From Candidatus Peribacterales bacterium (GTDB taxonomy: Bacteria > Patescibacteriota > Gracilibacteria > Peribacterales > Peribacteraceae): a DNA stretch of 5,799 nucleotides. The first letter of the stretch is position 1. Every line of letters starts with the position of its first letter. The stretch lies in assembly GCA_021731345.1 (NCBI GenBank), contig JAKFXO010000046.1:1-5799 (forward strand), in the 5' to 3' direction. Position numbers and translations under genes: made by a program. This document shows positions 5,798 through 5,799 of this stretch, piece after piece. The notes below the pieces were generated by a model. The model was not told the origin of the DNA, ran no database searches, and saw nothing but the letters and a program-made list of their open reading frames with translations.

Positions 5798-5799
5798 CC

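Noticed and set aside
1..5799. Recoding of TGA to Gly or Trp (as in Gracilibacteria/Absconditabacteria)
   Set aside because: All recognised genes are full length with no in-frame TGA and use ordinary GGN and TGG codons, so the standard code fits.
1..5799. Defence island, CRISPR array, IS element or tRNA gene
   Set aside because: No direct-repeat array, transposase motif, terminal inverted repeats or cloverleaf sequence was seen on reading either strand.

Overview
The window is a dense stretch of bacterial chromosome with five intact genes, one gene cut off at the left edge, and very little intergenic DNA. GC content looks balanced by eye. There is no mobile element, CRISPR array, rRNA or tRNA. 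The likely source is a member of the Candidate Phyla Radiation (Patescibacteria), possibly near Peribacteria or Peregrinibacteria. That guess rests on the N-terminally short MurE, the multi-pass PKD surface protein, extreme gene packing (tail-to-tail overlaps of 14 and 15 bp) and the lack of Shine-Dalgarno sequences. The phylum-level placement is inference and is only moderately supported.

Left part (1-2639, + strand): the C-terminal 140 codons of an exported-looking beta-rich protein are followed after 48 bp by a 688-residue membrane protein. That protein has three predicted membrane spans and about six PKD-type Ig-like domains projecting outward. Two bases after its stop lies a 32-codon single-span membrane microprotein. 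The three genes could form one cell-surface operon.

Middle (2626-4492): tsaD (tRNA t6A modification, - strand) and lgt (lipoprotein diacylglyceryl transferase, + strand) are divergent, with only 31 bp between their start codons. tsaD converges on the microprotein gene and overlaps it.

Right part (4478-5785, - strand): a Mur ligase of the MurE type without the usual N-terminal UDP-binding domain converges on lgt and overlaps it. Together the window encodes envelope functions (surface protein, lipoprotein lipidation, peptidoglycan precursor synthesis) plus one universal tRNA-modification enzyme.

The most interesting signal is regulatory. tsaD, lgt and murE each have a good -10 hexamer (TATGCT, TATAAT, TATGCT) placed so that transcription should begin at, or within one base of, the first base of the start codon. 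tsaD and murE share the same nonamer GGTATGCTT at this place. No gene has a recognisable Shine-Dalgarno. This suggests leaderless mRNAs as a normal expression mode here. Other points of interest are the 32-aa microprotein, the altered specificity motifs of the Mur ligase, and the use of TAG as stop in five of six genes. I found no clearly new multi-gene system such as a defence island or a biosynthetic cluster.
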